Source: Phycicoccus duodecadis
Lineage (GTDB): Bacteria; Actinomycetota; Actinomycetes; Actinomycetales; Dermatophilaceae
DNA length: 64,000 bases
Direction of reading: 5' to 3'
NCBI RefSeq assembly: GCF_002846495.1
Contig: NZ_PJNE01000001.1
Location: forward strand, 682,001-746,000
The position numbers were made by a program, and so were the translations under genes. Positions within the stretch are counted from its first letter, which is position 1; the number at the start of each line of letters is the position of its first letter. Below the pieces are notes generated by a model, which made no database searches, was not told the DNA's origin, and saw only the letters and a program-made list of their open reading frames with translations. Shown here piece by piece: positions 48,806 through 56,880 of this stretch.

Positions 48806-49709
48806 GCGGGTGCGCCTGGGCGAAGGACCGCTTGAGCCGGTCGACGGACACGTGGGTGTAGATCTGGGTCGTGGCGAGCGAGCTGTGCCCGAGGAGCTCC
48901 TGGACCATGCGCAGGTCGGCGCCGCCCTCGAGCAGGTGCGTCGCCGCACTGTGCCGCAGCCCGTGGGGGCCGAGGTCCGGGGCGTCGGGGACCTCGGCGA
49001 GCAGGCGGTGCACGACCTCGCGGATCTGGCGGGCGTCGGCCCGGCGACCCCGTCGGCCCAACAGCAGCGCCGGGCCGCTGGCCGCCGTCACGAGTGCCGG
49101 ACGGCCCGCGTCGAGCCAGCGCGTGACTGCCTCGCCGGCGGGCACCCCGAAGGGCACACGCCGCTCCTTGTCGCCCTTGCCGACGACCCGCAGCACCCGG
49201 CTGTGGAGGTCGACGTCGTCGACGTCGAGGCCGACGAGCTCGCCGACGCGGATCCCGCTGGCGTACATCAGCTCGAGGGCCGCCCGGTCGCGGAGGTGCA
49301 CCGGGTCGGCATCGTCGGCGGCCAGCGCCGCGACGTCGAGCAGGGCCGTCGCCGAGCGCTGGGCCAGCACCCCGGGCAGGGTCCGGTGGCGCCGGGGGGC
49401 CGAGAGGCGCAATGACGGGTCGACCGGCACCCGGCCGGTGTTCTCGCACCACCGGAAGAACGTACGCAGCGAGGCGGAGGTGCGGGCGATGGTGGCGCGG
49501 GCGACCCCGCGGCGCGAGACCGTCCCCAGCCACGCCCGCAGGTCGGCCAGCCCGACCGCGGCCAGGTCGGCGTCGTCGCGGACGTCCGCGGCGTCGAGGA
49601 AGGCACCGATGTCGCGCACGTAGGCGCGCACGGTGTTCGCCGAGCGCCCGCGTTCGAGTCGCAGATGGCGCTCGAACGCGGTGAGCGTCTCGTGGCTTGC
49701 GACGGTCAC
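48798..49709 (-). CDS. xerC: Tyrosine recombinase XerC-type
   Basis: A 303-residue site-specific recombinase. The SAM-like N-terminal domain ([19 protein letters not shown]) is followed by the catalytic domain with Arg in [21 protein letters not shown] (His-x-x-Arg), LGHSS, and the nucleophile Tyr in TQIYTHVS. With XerD it resolves chromosome dimers at dif. The GTG at 49709 follows GGTGG; the neighbourhood with dprA and comM is the normal chromosomal xerC context, so it is not taken as a phage integrase. It is separated from dprA by a terminator-like hairpin. Confidence 0.92.
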   Translation of the reverse strand: MTVASHETLTAFERHLRLERGRSANTVRAYVRDIGAFLDAADVRDDADLAAVGLADLRAWLGTVSRRGVARATIARTSASLRTFFRWCENTGRVPVDPSLRLSAPRRHRTLPGVLAQRSATALLDVAALAADDADPVHLRDRAALELMYASGIRVGELVGLDVDDVDLHSRVLRVVGKGDKERRVPFGVPAGEAVTRWLDAGRPALVTAASGPALLLGRRGRRADARQIREVVHRLLAEVPDAPDLGPHGLRHSAATHLLEGGADLRMVQELLGHSSLATTQIYTHVSVDRLKRSFAQAHPRA

Positions 49710-49747
49710 CGGGCCACCGTTACATCCCGGGGGTCCCATGCGCAACG

Positions 49748-49766
49748 AAAAGCCCCACAAAGGGGA
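49748..49766 (-). terminator. Intrinsic terminator after dprA
   Basis: On the minus strand CCCC-TTTGT-GGGG is followed by CTTTT, a short stem-loop with a U-tract. It would end the yraN-comM-dprA transcript before xerC. Confidence 0.55.
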
Positions 49767-49832
49767 CGTCCGGCCCGGCTCCGGGCGAGTCGGCATCGAC
49801 CCCCTGGCGCGACGCCCCGGCGCGCTCGGATC

Positions 49833-50963
49833 TCAGCGGGCCCCCGTCCCTCCTGGGGCCTTGCGCCAGCCGTCACCGCTGACCTCGACCAGGCCGAGCA
49901 TCTCGAGGTTGGCCAGGGCGCGCGCCATCCGGGCCTCCGCCTGCCCCGACAGCACAGCCAGGCGCTGCATACCGACGCCTCGCCGGACCGGCGCGGCCGA
50001 CCAGACCGCGTACTCGACGGGGTCGAGGTCGTCGGTGACGCGCCGCGGGGCGCGCCGCTCCGGCTCGTCGTACTCGCCGATGGCCGAGGCGAGCTCGACC
50101 ACCTCGGCCGTGTCGGTGACCAGCACGGCCGCCGCGCGGCGGACCAGGTCGTGACAGCCGGCCGACAGCACGCTGGTGACCGGCCCAGGCACCGCCCCCA
50201 CCGGGCGGGCGATCTTCTCGGCCTCGTTCGCCGTCGACAGCGACCCCGACCGCAGGCCCGCCTCGACCACCACCGTGGCGCGCCCGAGCGCCGCGATGAG
50301 GCGGTTGCGGGCGAGGAAGCGGCCCCGGAACGGCGCCGCGCCGGGGGGCACCTCGCTGACCACCGCGCCCACCTCGGTGATCTTCCCGAGCAGGGAGCGG
50401 TGGGCCTCGGGGTAGGCGCGGTCGACGCCGCAGGCCAGCACCGCCACGGTGGGGCCGCCGCCGGCGAGGCAGCCGCGGTGAGCGGCGCCGTCGATGCCGA
50501 AGGCGGCGCCGCTGACGACCACCCACCCCTGCTCGGCCAGCCCGGCCCCGAGGTCTCCGGCGACGCCGAGCCCGTAGTCGGTGGCGGCCCGCGCGCCGAC
50601 CACGGCGACCGAGCGGTCGGTGAGGCCCCCGAGGTCGGGGTCGCCCCGGACGAAGAGGCAGTACGGCGGGTCGCGCAGGCGCTCGACCGTCATGGGCCAC
50701 TCCGGGTCGCCCGGCACCAGCACGCGGACGCCGAGCCGCCGCACCGCGCCGGCCAGGCCGTCGAGGTCGAGCTCGGGGAGGCGGACGTACAGCTCCTGGG
50801 CGGCGCCCGCCCGCCGTTCGCGCAGGGCCGCCAGCGTCGCGGCCCCCTCGTGCGCGGCCAGGAGCTCGCGGATGCGCCCGTTCTTGGGCTCGAGGAGGAA
50901 GGACACGGCCACCCGCGCCCAGCGGTCGTCGGCCTCGAGCGAGGAGACCCGGCCGCGGCTCAT
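49833..50963 (-). CDS. dprA: DNA-processing protein DprA
   Basis: A 376-residue DprA/Smf. It protects incoming single-stranded DNA and loads RecA in transformation. The Rossmann core is visible: SVAVVGARAATDYG, VVSGAAFGIDGAAHRGCL, FRGRFLARNRLIAALG and VEAGLRSGSLSTANEA. A C-terminal winged helix (PVRRGVGMQRLAVLSGQAE) completes it. The ATG at 50963 overlaps the comM stop (ATGA). Long upstream extensions of this frame lie inside comM and were rejected. Confidence 0.95.
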   Translation of the reverse strand: MSRGRVSSLEADDRWARVAVSFLLEPKNGRIRELLAAHEGAATLAALRERRAGAAQELYVRLPELDLDGLAGAVRRLGVRVLVPGDPEWPMTVERLRDPPYCLFVRGDPDLGGLTDRSVAVVGARAATDYGLGVAGDLGAGLAEQGWVVVSGAAFGIDGAAHRGCLAGGGPTVAVLACGVDRAYPEAHRSLLGKITEVGAVVSEVPPGAAPFRGRFLARNRLIAALGRATVVVEAGLRSGSLSTANEAEKIARPVGAVPGPVTSVLSAGCHDLVRRAAAVLVTDTAEVVELASAIGEYDEPERRAPRRVTDDLDPVEYAVWSAAPVRRGVGMQRLAVLSGQAEARMARALANLEMLGLVEVSGDGWRKAPGGTGAR

Positions 50964-52507
50964 GCCGCCGCCTGCTCGCCGCGCCGCAGCGAGAGGCCCA
51001 GGGCGACGTCGTCGCGCGAGGGCACGGTGCGCCCGCCGAGGTCGGCCGCCGACCACGCCACCCGCAGCACGCGGTCGTACCCCCGCAGCGTCAGCCGCCC
51101 GGTGTCCAAGGCGCGGTCGATCACCCCGGTCGCCTCCCGTGGCAGCCGGTAGGGCGCCCGCCGCAGGACGTAGCCGGGCACCAGCCCGTTGAGCGCCCAG
51201 CCACCGCCGGCCCAGCGCTCCTGCTGCACCGCCCGGGCGGCCAGGACGCGGGCCGCGACCGCGGCGCTCGCCTCCCCCGCCTCGTCGGAGAAGGCGGCGC
51301 GACGTACCGGGGGCACCTGCACCTGCAGGTCGACCCGGTCCATCAGCGGCCCCGAGAGCCGGGCCGCGTACGCGCGCAGCTCGCGCGAGGAGCACCGGCA
51401 CTCGAGACCCTTGCCGAAGGCCATCCCGCACGGACACGGGTTGGCGGCCAGCACCAGCAGGAACCGGGCGGGGTAGCGCACCACTTGGCGCGCCCGGGCG
51501 ATGACGACCTCGCCGGACTCGAGGGGCTGGCGCAGCCCCTGCAGCACCGCACCCTTGAACTCGGGCGCCTCGTCCAGGAACAGGACCCCACGGTGGGCCC
51601 GGGACACCGCGCCGGGCAGGACCACGCCACTGCCACCGCCGACCAGCGCGGCCGACGAGGTGCTGTGGTGGGGCGCGACGAACGGTGGGGTGAGGTCGAG
51701 GGCCGCGACCTCCCCGACCGGCGCCACGAGGGAGCGGACGGCGTGCACCTCGAGCGCCTCGTCGCGCTCGAGCGGGGGCAGGATCGTGACCAGCCGCTCG
51801 GCGAGCATGGTCTTGCCGACACCGGGTGGCCCGGCCATCAGCAGGTGATGACCGCCCGAGGCCGCGAGCTCGAGCGCCACCCGCGCCTCGGGCTGCCCCA
51901 CCACGTCGGCGAGGTCGACCCCGCCGGCGGCCACCACGTCGGCGGGCCGGGCCGGCGCGGCGACCGGCAGCGCCACCCCCGCCGTCGCGGCCTCGCGGTA
52001 CCACCGGACGACGTCGCCGAGCGTGCCGGCGCCGTGCACCGTCACGGCCTCGACCAGCTGGGCCTCGGCCACGTTCTCGAGCGGCACCACGACGTGGCGC
52101 ACCCCGTGGCGGGCGGCCTCGAGCACCGCCGGAAGCACGCCGCGCACGCCCCGGAGCCGGCCGTCGAGGGCGAGCTCACCGAGGTGCACCACGGGCCCGG
52201 CCACCGCGGCGCTGACCACCCCGGCGGCCGACAGGACCGCGACGGCGATGGCGAGGTCGAACCCGGAGCCGCGTTTCGGGATGGACGCGGGCGACAGGTT
52301 GACCGTGACCCGGTGGGGCGGCACCGGGGTGCCGGTCTGGGCGGCGGCGGCGCGGATGCGGTCGCCGGCCTGGGAGCAGGCGGTGTCGGGCAGGCCGCCC
52401 ACGATGAAGGCCGGCAGCCCCTGCGCGATGTGCGCCTCGACGTCGACCAGCGTGCCGTCGAGCCCGGTGAGCGCCACCGACCGGGTGCGCCCGAGCCCGA
52501 GCGTCAC
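50960..52507 (-). CDS. comM: YifB/ComM-family AAA ATPase (Mg-chelatase-like)
   Basis: A 515-residue protein of the ComM family, a hexameric helicase that promotes branch migration of incoming DNA. The N-terminal Lon-like domain (VEAHIAQGLPAFIVGGLPD, NLSPASIPKRGSGFDLAIAV) is followed by the AAA module with Walker A GPPGVGKTM and Walker B LFLDEAPEF. The NPCPCG and cysteine-rich CRCS segment is typical. It is coupled by GTGA to yraN and by ATGA to dprA, forming a DNA-processing operon. Confidence 0.95.
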   Translation of the reverse strand: MTLGLGRTRSVALTGLDGTLVDVEAHIAQGLPAFIVGGLPDTACSQAGDRIRAAAAQTGTPVPPHRVTVNLSPASIPKRGSGFDLAIAVAVLSAAGVVSAAVAGPVVHLGELALDGRLRGVRGVLPAVLEAARHGVRHVVVPLENVAEAQLVEAVTVHGAGTLGDVVRWYREAATAGVALPVAAPARPADVVAAGGVDLADVVGQPEARVALELAASGGHHLLMAGPPGVGKTMLAERLVTILPPLERDEALEVHAVRSLVAPVGEVAALDLTPPFVAPHHSTSSAALVGGGSGVVLPGAVSRAHRGVLFLDEAPEFKGAVLQGLRQPLESGEVVIARARQVVRYPARFLLVLAANPCPCGMAFGKGLECRCSSRELRAYAARLSGPLMDRVDLQVQVPPVRRAAFSDEAGEASAAVAARVLAARAVQQERWAGGGWALNGLVPGYVLRRAPYRLPREATGVIDRALDTGRLTLRGYDRVLRVAWSAADLGGRTVPSRDDVALGLSLRRGEQAAA

Positions 52508-52893
52508 GACCCCACCCCCACGACGTGGCGCAGCGTGACCGGCCGCCCCGGCCGGCAGAGCACGCCGATGACGTCGACCCGCATCTGCGCGGGGTGCAGG
52601 TCGTGGGCGCGCACGTAGGCCGCCGCCAGCCGGCGCAGCCGCATCGCCTTGGCCACCGTGACGGCCTCGACGGGGTCGCCGAAGCCGGTGCCCCGGCGTG
52701 TCTTGACCTCGCACACCACGAGGCAGTCGCCGTCACGGGCGACGACGTCGACCTCGCCGTGCTCGCAGCGCCAGTTGCGCTCGACCACCTCGAGGCCCTG
52801 GTCGCGCAGGTAGCGCGCGGCGACCTCCTCGCCGTAGCGACCCAGCCGCATCCTGGGCGGTGCCCCCGCCGTGTCCGTCGCTCCCGTGTCCAT
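52504..52893 (-). CDS. YraN family protein (UPF0102)
   Basis: A 129-residue predicted nuclease-like protein of the UPF0102 family. The core is RLGRYGEEVAARYLRDQGL, then GEVDVVARDGDCLVVCEVKTR with the D-ExK residues of a restriction-endonuclease-like fold. It usually precedes comM and dprA, as here (GTGA overlap with comM). The ATG at 52893 was preferred to a TTG at 52905. A paired CGTCCACAG motif lies 51 bases upstream. Function is not established. Confidence 0.9.
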   Translation of the reverse strand: MDTGATDTAGAPPRMRLGRYGEEVAARYLRDQGLEVVERNWRCEHGEVDVVARDGDCLVVCEVKTRRGTGFGDPVEAVTVAKAMRLRRLAAAYVRAHDLHPAQMRVDVIGVLCRPGRPVTLRHVVGVGS

Positions 52894-52943
52894 GCGTCCA
52901 GCCAAGCCCGCGCGAAGCCGGACACCCAGACCGGAGCGGACAT

Positions 52944-52981
52944 CTGTGGACGACGGGCGCCCCGGGCGTGGCCTGTGGACG
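52944..52981. promoter_or_regulatory. Paired CTGTGGACG motif (29-bp spacing) upstream of yraN-comM-dprA
   Basis: CTGTGGACG starts at 52944 and 52973. Read on the minus strand towards yraN this is CGTCCACAG twice, 29 bp apart, ending 51 bases before the ATG, matching the M23 peptidase promoter in sequence, spacing and distance. It is a candidate operator shared by two unlinked units. Confidence 0.5.
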
Positions 52982-53061
52982 ACCGTCCTCCCGGCTCGAC
53001 GTGCCGCGCTCGGCCGGCCCTCGCCGCGTCATCCCGCCGGGTCATCCCCCGGGTCAGACGG

Positions 53062-53376
53062 TCAGAACTCGCCCTTCGGCATCTCGAGCTCGCTCTTGGC
53101 CAGCTCCTCGACGTTCACGTCCTTGAACGTGACGACCCGGACCGTCTTGGCGAAGCGCGCCGGCCGGTAGATGTCCCACACCCACGCGTCGTGCATCGTG
53201 ACGTCGAAGAAGACCTCGCCGCCGTCGCTGCGCACCTTGACGTCGACGCTGTTGCACAGGTAGAAGCGCCGCTCGGTCTCGACGACGTGGCTGAACAGCC
53301 CCACGACGTCGCGGTACTCGCGGTAGAGCGCGAGCTCCGCCTCGTTCTCGTACTTCTCGAGGTCCTCCGAGCTCAT
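53062..53376 (-). CDS. DUF2469 domain-containing protein
   Basis: A 104-residue actinobacterial protein (DUF2469; Rv2901c-like) opening SSEDLEKYENEAELALYREY and ending in an acidic/Lys segment. The middle (VFFDVTMHDAWVWDIYRPARF) is highly conserved. Its ATG overlaps the rnhB stop (ATGA). It is normally found beside rnhB and yraN in this phylum. Its function is unknown; an interaction with the translation or export genes around it is only inferred. Confidence 0.93.
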   Translation of the reverse strand: MSSEDLEKYENEAELALYREYRDVVGLFSHVVETERRFYLCNSVDVKVRSDGGEVFFDVTMHDAWVWDIYRPARFAKTVRVVTFKDVNVEELAKSELEMPKGEF

Positions 53377-54143
53377 CGCTCTCCTGCCGGGGTCAGGGCG
53401 TCCACCACGCCATCATCGTCCATCGAACCGGGCAGCCGCCACGACCGCCGGTGCCACTCGCACGGGCCGTGCAGGCGCAGCGCCTCCAGGTGCTCGGGGG
53501 CCGCGTACCCCTTGTTGCCCACCCAGCCGTACCGGGCGTGCTCCCCGCCCTCGGCCCCGAGGTCGACCATGATGCGGTCTCGGGTGACCTTGGCGAGGAC
53601 GCTGGCCGCGGCCACCGACGAGCACGTCAGGTCGGCCTTCACCAGCGTCGTCACGGGGGGCGTGACCAGGGCCTCCTCGTGCGAGAAGGCGAGGAGCCCG
53701 ACGTCCTCGGGTGCGGTGAGCCAGTCGTGGTTGCCGTCGAGGATGACCAGGTCCGGGCGCACCCCGCACGCCGCCAGCGCCCGCGTGCCGGCCAGCCGCA
53801 ACGCCGCGATGATGCCCACCTCGTCGATCTCGGCGGCGCTGGCGTGCCCCACCGCATGACACAGGGCCCAGCGCTCGATGCGCGGCACCATCGCCTCGCG
53901 CACGTGCGGCTGGAGCAGCTTGGAGTCGCGCACCCCCGGCGGCGCCGACCGGCAGGACTCGTCGATGACCACGACACCCACGGTCACCGGACCCGCGAGC
54001 GCACCGCGCCCGACCTCGTCCATCCCGGCCAGGACGCGGTGGCCGTCACGCTGCAGCGCCCGCTCGACCCGCAGGCTGGGCTTGCGCGACCCCCCGGAGG
54101 CGGCCGGCCCCCGGCCCGCCCCGCGCCGGGCGGTCGGGCTCAC
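53373..54143 (-). CDS. rnhB: Ribonuclease HII
   Basis: A 256-residue RNase HII, which nicks RNA in RNA/DNA hybrids and at single ribonucleotides. The catalytic GMDEVGRGALAGP has Asp42 and Glu43; the later acidic residue is in VILDGNHDWL, and VAAASVLAKVTRDRIM is a family segment. A basic ~30-residue N-terminal extension precedes the core. The GTG at 54143 overlaps the lepB stop (GTGA). Confidence 0.94.
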   Translation of the reverse strand: MSPTARRGAGRGPAASGGSRKPSLRVERALQRDGHRVLAGMDEVGRGALAGPVTVGVVVIDESCRSAPPGVRDSKLLQPHVREAMVPRIERWALCHAVGHASAAEIDEVGIIAALRLAGTRALAACGVRPDLVILDGNHDWLTAPEDVGLLAFSHEEALVTPPVTTLVKADLTCSSVAAASVLAKVTRDRIMVDLGAEGGEHARYGWVGNKGYAAPEHLEALRLHGPCEWHRRSWRLPGSMDDDGVVDALTPAGER

Positions 54144-54955
54144 GGCCCGGAGCCGGCCGAGGGGACGCCCGAGAACGTGGTCGGGTGGTCCGAGAGCCAG
54201 CCGAAGCGCGGGAAGGGCCAGACGACGGCGACGGCGCGGCCGGTGACCCGGTCGATCGGCACCGACCCCTCGGTGCCCTTGCCGGACGGGTCGTGGAAGC
54301 GCGAGTCCTCGCTGTCGGAGCGGTGGTCGCCCATGACCCAGACCCGACCCTGCGGGACCGTGATGTCGAACGTGATCGAGCTCGGTACGTCGCCGGGGTG
54401 GATGTAGGGCTCGGTGATGGGGGCACCGTTGATGGTGAGGCGGCGCTGGGCGTCGCAGCAGACCACGTGGTCGCCCGGCAGGCCGATGACCCGCTTGATG
54501 AGGTGGTCCTCGGACTCGCTGGGCAGCAGCCCGACGAAGACGAGGCCGTCGTGGACGACCTTGCCGAGACCGGTACGCGGGGCGGTGGGGACGCTCGCGC
54601 CCAGCCAGCCGCCCGGGTCCTCGAAGACGACGACGTCGCCGCGCTTGAGGTCGACCGGGGTGGGGGTGAGCTTCGAGACGACGACGCGGTCGCCGACCAG
54701 GAGGGTGTTCTCCATCGAACCCGAGGGGATGAAGAAGGCCTGGAGCAGCCAGGTCTTGACGACGAACGAGAGCACCATCGCCATGACCAGGACGAGCGCG
54801 ACCTCCTTGACGGCGGAGCCGACCCAGCGGCCGACGGACGCGACGGAACCACCCGGGCCGGGACGGTCGGTCCCGGCCTCGTCCGGGGCCCCGGACACGT
54901 GCCGACCGGGGCGGGGCTCGTCGACGCTCTCGCGGGCCTGTTCGCGGGCGCTCAC
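54140..54955 (-). CDS. lepB: Signal peptidase I
   Basis: A 271-residue type I signal peptidase anchored by one N-terminal membrane helix (about residues 52-75). The catalytic Ser80 is in PSGSMENTL and Lys154 in LIKRVIGLPGD; the C-terminal VWVMGDHRSDSEDSR is the final conserved box. It removes signal peptides of secreted proteins at the outer face of the membrane. It is coupled by 4-nt overlaps to an upstream miniature homologue and downstream rnhB. Confidence 0.95.
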   Translation of the reverse strand: MSAREQARESVDEPRPGRHVSGAPDEAGTDRPGPGGSVASVGRWVGSAVKEVALVLVMAMVLSFVVKTWLLQAFFIPSGSMENTLLVGDRVVVSKLTPTPVDLKRGDVVVFEDPGGWLGASVPTAPRTGLGKVVHDGLVFVGLLPSESEDHLIKRVIGLPGDHVVCCDAQRRLTINGAPITEPYIHPGDVPSSITFDITVPQGRVWVMGDHRSDSEDSRFHDPSGKGTEGSVPIDRVTGRAVAVVWPFPRFGWLSDHPTTFSGVPSAGSGP

Positions 54956-55359
54956 GAGGGCGACCCGACGGGGGCCGCGGTGGCCTCGGGGCTCGCCGCA
55001 CCCACGCTCCCGAGCCGCCCCAGCGGCCAGAAGCGCCACACGACGGTGCCGACCACCTGCCCGCCGGCCCCCTCGGCCTCGACCGACGGGACGAGCCGGA
55101 GGGTGCCATCACGCTCCTCGACGAGGGTGGTACGCCCGGCGTCGGCGCTGCGGTCGGTCTTCAGGACGAGCACACGGTCTCCTGGCTCGAAGGTCGGCGC
55201 GAAGGCGGCCGAGGGGACGACGTAGGACTCGAGCACGAAGCCGCGGACGAGGGCCGCGACGACGAGCCCGACGGCGACGGTGGCCAGCACCCGGGGACGA
55301 CGCGACCCGGCGCTCGCCACTAGGGCGGGCGCCGGGTCGGTACGAGGGGGTGCCGTCAC
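54952..55359 (-). CDS. Miniature signal-peptidase-like protein lacking the catalytic Ser and Lys
   Basis: A 135-residue S26-like protein just upstream of lepB. It has one membrane helix (about residues 24-43), then a degraded active-site box PSAAFAPTFEPGDRVLVLK in which Ala52 occupies the position of the catalytic Ser (PSGSM in lepB). The large middle region with the catalytic Lys is missing, and it ends with VVWRFWPLGRLG, like the lepB C-terminal segment. It should be inactive. Yet it is in frame, has a GTG overlap with lepB and no stop or frameshift, so it is probably maintained, perhaps as a regulator or partner of LepB. That role is inference. Confidence 0.75.
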   Translation of the reverse strand: MTAPPRTDPAPALVASAGSRRPRVLATVAVGLVVAALVRGFVLESYVVPSAAFAPTFEPGDRVLVLKTDRSADAGRTTLVEERDGTLRLVPSVEAEGAGGQVVGTVVWRFWPLGRLGSVGAASPEATAAPVGSPS

Positions 55360-55376
55360 CCGGTCGAGGGTAGCCT

Positions 55377-55408
55377 CCCCACCCGGACGCGACGGCCCGG
55401 GTGCGGGG
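55377..55408 (-). terminator. GC hairpin after rplS
   Basis: CCCCACCCGG at 55377-55386 pairs with CCGGGT...GGGG at 55397-55408 around a ten-base loop, 7 nt past the rplS stop. It has no U-tract, as is common in actinobacteria. Confidence 0.45.
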
Positions 55409-55414
55409 TCACGC

Positions 55415-55774
55415 TCAGGCGTTCGCCGGGGTGTCCCGCTTCTCCTTGATCTTGGCGGCCTTGCCGCGCAGGTCGCGCAGGTAGTACAGCTTCGCGCGAC
55501 GGACGTCACCGCGGGTGACGACCTCGATGTGGTCGATGATCGGGGTGTGGAGCGGGAAGGTCCGCTCGACGCCGACGCCGAAGGACACCTTGCGGACGGT
55601 GAAGGTCTCGCCGACCCCGCCACCGTGGCGACGGATGACGACGCCCTTGAAGACCTGGATGCGCGAGCGGGTGCCCTCGACGACCTTCACGTGGACGTTC
55701 ACGGTGTCACCGGCGCGGAACGCGGGGATGTCGGACTTGAGGGACGCGTGGTCGAGCTCGTCGAAACGCTGCAT
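55415..55774 (-). CDS. rplS: 50S ribosomal protein L19
   Basis: A 119-residue L19 with [40 protein letters not shown] and [20 protein letters not shown]. It lies at the 30S/50S interface. In this window it heads a unit separate from trmD-rimM-rpsP, interrupted by a permease gene on the other strand. A candidate 5' hairpin (CCCCC-GGGGG type) lies in its 204-bp upstream gap. Confidence 0.97.
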   Translation of the reverse strand: MQRFDELDHASLKSDIPAFRAGDTVNVHVKVVEGTRSRIQVFKGVVIRRHGGGVGETFTVRKVSFGVGVERTFPLHTPIIDHIEVVTRGDVRRAKLYYLRDLRGKAAKIKEKRDTPANA

Positions 55775-55987
55775 GACGGTGTCGCTTTCTCGCGGGCTGC
55801 CACAGGTCATCCGCAGGTGTCGGTGGTGCGCTGGTTCGTTCGGAGCGACCCACCGGGCCTCATGCCGGGTCGGACCGGGGTCCGGGGCACTCCCCCTGTG
55901 GCGGGGGCCGTTCGTCGACGGGTCGCAGCACCCCAGTCTGCCAGAGGGTGACGGGAGCGGCGAAATCCACCGGCTAGCGTGACGCCC

Positions 55988-56746
55988 GTGACGATCGACC
56001 CCGGCCTGCCCGTCGCCCTGGCCGTCGTGCTCCTCCTCGGGGTCACGGTGGTGGGGTACGTCGTGGGTCGCCTGCCCGGGCCCGACTCGCCGGTGCTCGC
56101 GATGGCGCGCGCGATCGCCCAGCTGGGGGTGGCGGCGCTGGTCATCACCACGGTGGTCCGCTCGCTCGCCCTGTCGGTGCTGCTGTTGGTCGTGATGTTC
56201 ACGATCGCGGTTGTCACCACCGTGCGCCGGGTGGACGCGCGAGCGGCCTGGCCCTGGGCGACGGTGGCGATGCTGGCCGGCCTGCTGCCCGTCGTGGGGG
56301 TGGTGCTGGCGACGCGCACGGTGCCGCCCACCGGGCTGGCGCTCATCCCGGTGGTGGGCATCATCGCCGGCAACACGATGAACGGGCACACCCTCACCTG
56401 CCGGCGGGCGTTCGCGGCGCTGCGCGAGGAGAAGGGCCAGTACGAGGCCGGTCTCTCGCTGGGGCTGACCCGGGCACAGGCGGTGGACGAGGTGATCCAT
56501 CGCCGCGTGCCCGAGGCCCTCGTGCCGGGTCTCGACCAGGTGCGCACCGCCGGGGTGGTGACCCTGCCGGGGGCGTTCATCGGGGTGCTGCTGGGCGGTG
56601 GCACCCCGGCGCAGGCGGCGGCCGCCCAGGTGCTGGTGCTCGTCGGCATCATGGCGGCCCAGACCGTGACCGCGGTGGTGGCCGAGCGCCTCATCGGGGC
56701 GGCCCTGCTGCTGCCCCCGGACCTCAAGGAGTCGCTGCGCCCCTGA
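55988..56746 (+). CDS. FetB/UPF0014-family ABC permease, orphan
   Basis: A 252-residue membrane protein with about seven hydrophobic segments and the UPF0014 signatures [15 protein letters not shown] and [17 protein letters not shown]. FetB is the permease of an iron (or other metal) exporter whose ATPase FetA is normally adjacent; no ATPase gene is next to it here. It splits the ribosomal gene block and has TAGCGT seven bases before the GTG at 55988, which argues against GTG 55979. A structured repeat follows its stop. Confidence 0.85.
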   Translation: MTIDPGLPVALAVVLLLGVTVVGYVVGRLPGPDSPVLAMARAIAQLGVAALVITTVVRSLALSVLLLVVMFTIAVVTTVRRVDARAAWPWATVAMLAGLLPVVGVVLATRTVPPTGLALIPVVGIIAGNTMNGHTLTCRRAFAALREEKGQYEAGLSLGLTRAQAVDEVIHRRVPEALVPGLDQVRTAGVVTLPGAFIGVLLGGGTPAQAAAAQVLVLVGIMAAQTVTAVVAERLIGAALLLPPDLKESLRP

Positions 56747-56772
56747 GCCGCGGTGGGCACGCCGACACCCCG

Positions 56773-56841
56773 GCTCCTTCGCGAGACAAGACCTCGCAGC
56801 CCTTGTCCTGCCGGTTTTTCGGGGTGACCCCGAAAAACCGG
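56773..56841. repeat. Intergenic structured repeat, copy B
   Basis: It carries the CTCCTTCGCGAGAC box, a CTTGTCC box, and a perfect palindrome with 15-bp arms (56811-56825 and 56827-56841, CCGGTTTTTCGGGGT). It lies between convergent genes and so could serve as a bidirectional terminator here; copy A at 33021 is not in that position. GACAAG and CTTGTC also form an inner inverted repeat. Confidence 0.75.
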
Positions 56842-56880
56842 GAGGGGTGGGGCGGAGGTGGAGGGGCTGCGGGCTGGGGC

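Noticed and set aside
48798..49709. Tyrosine recombinase as sign of a prophage or integron
   Set aside because: It is next to dprA and comM in the normal chromosomal xerC position, and no phage or cassette genes are present.
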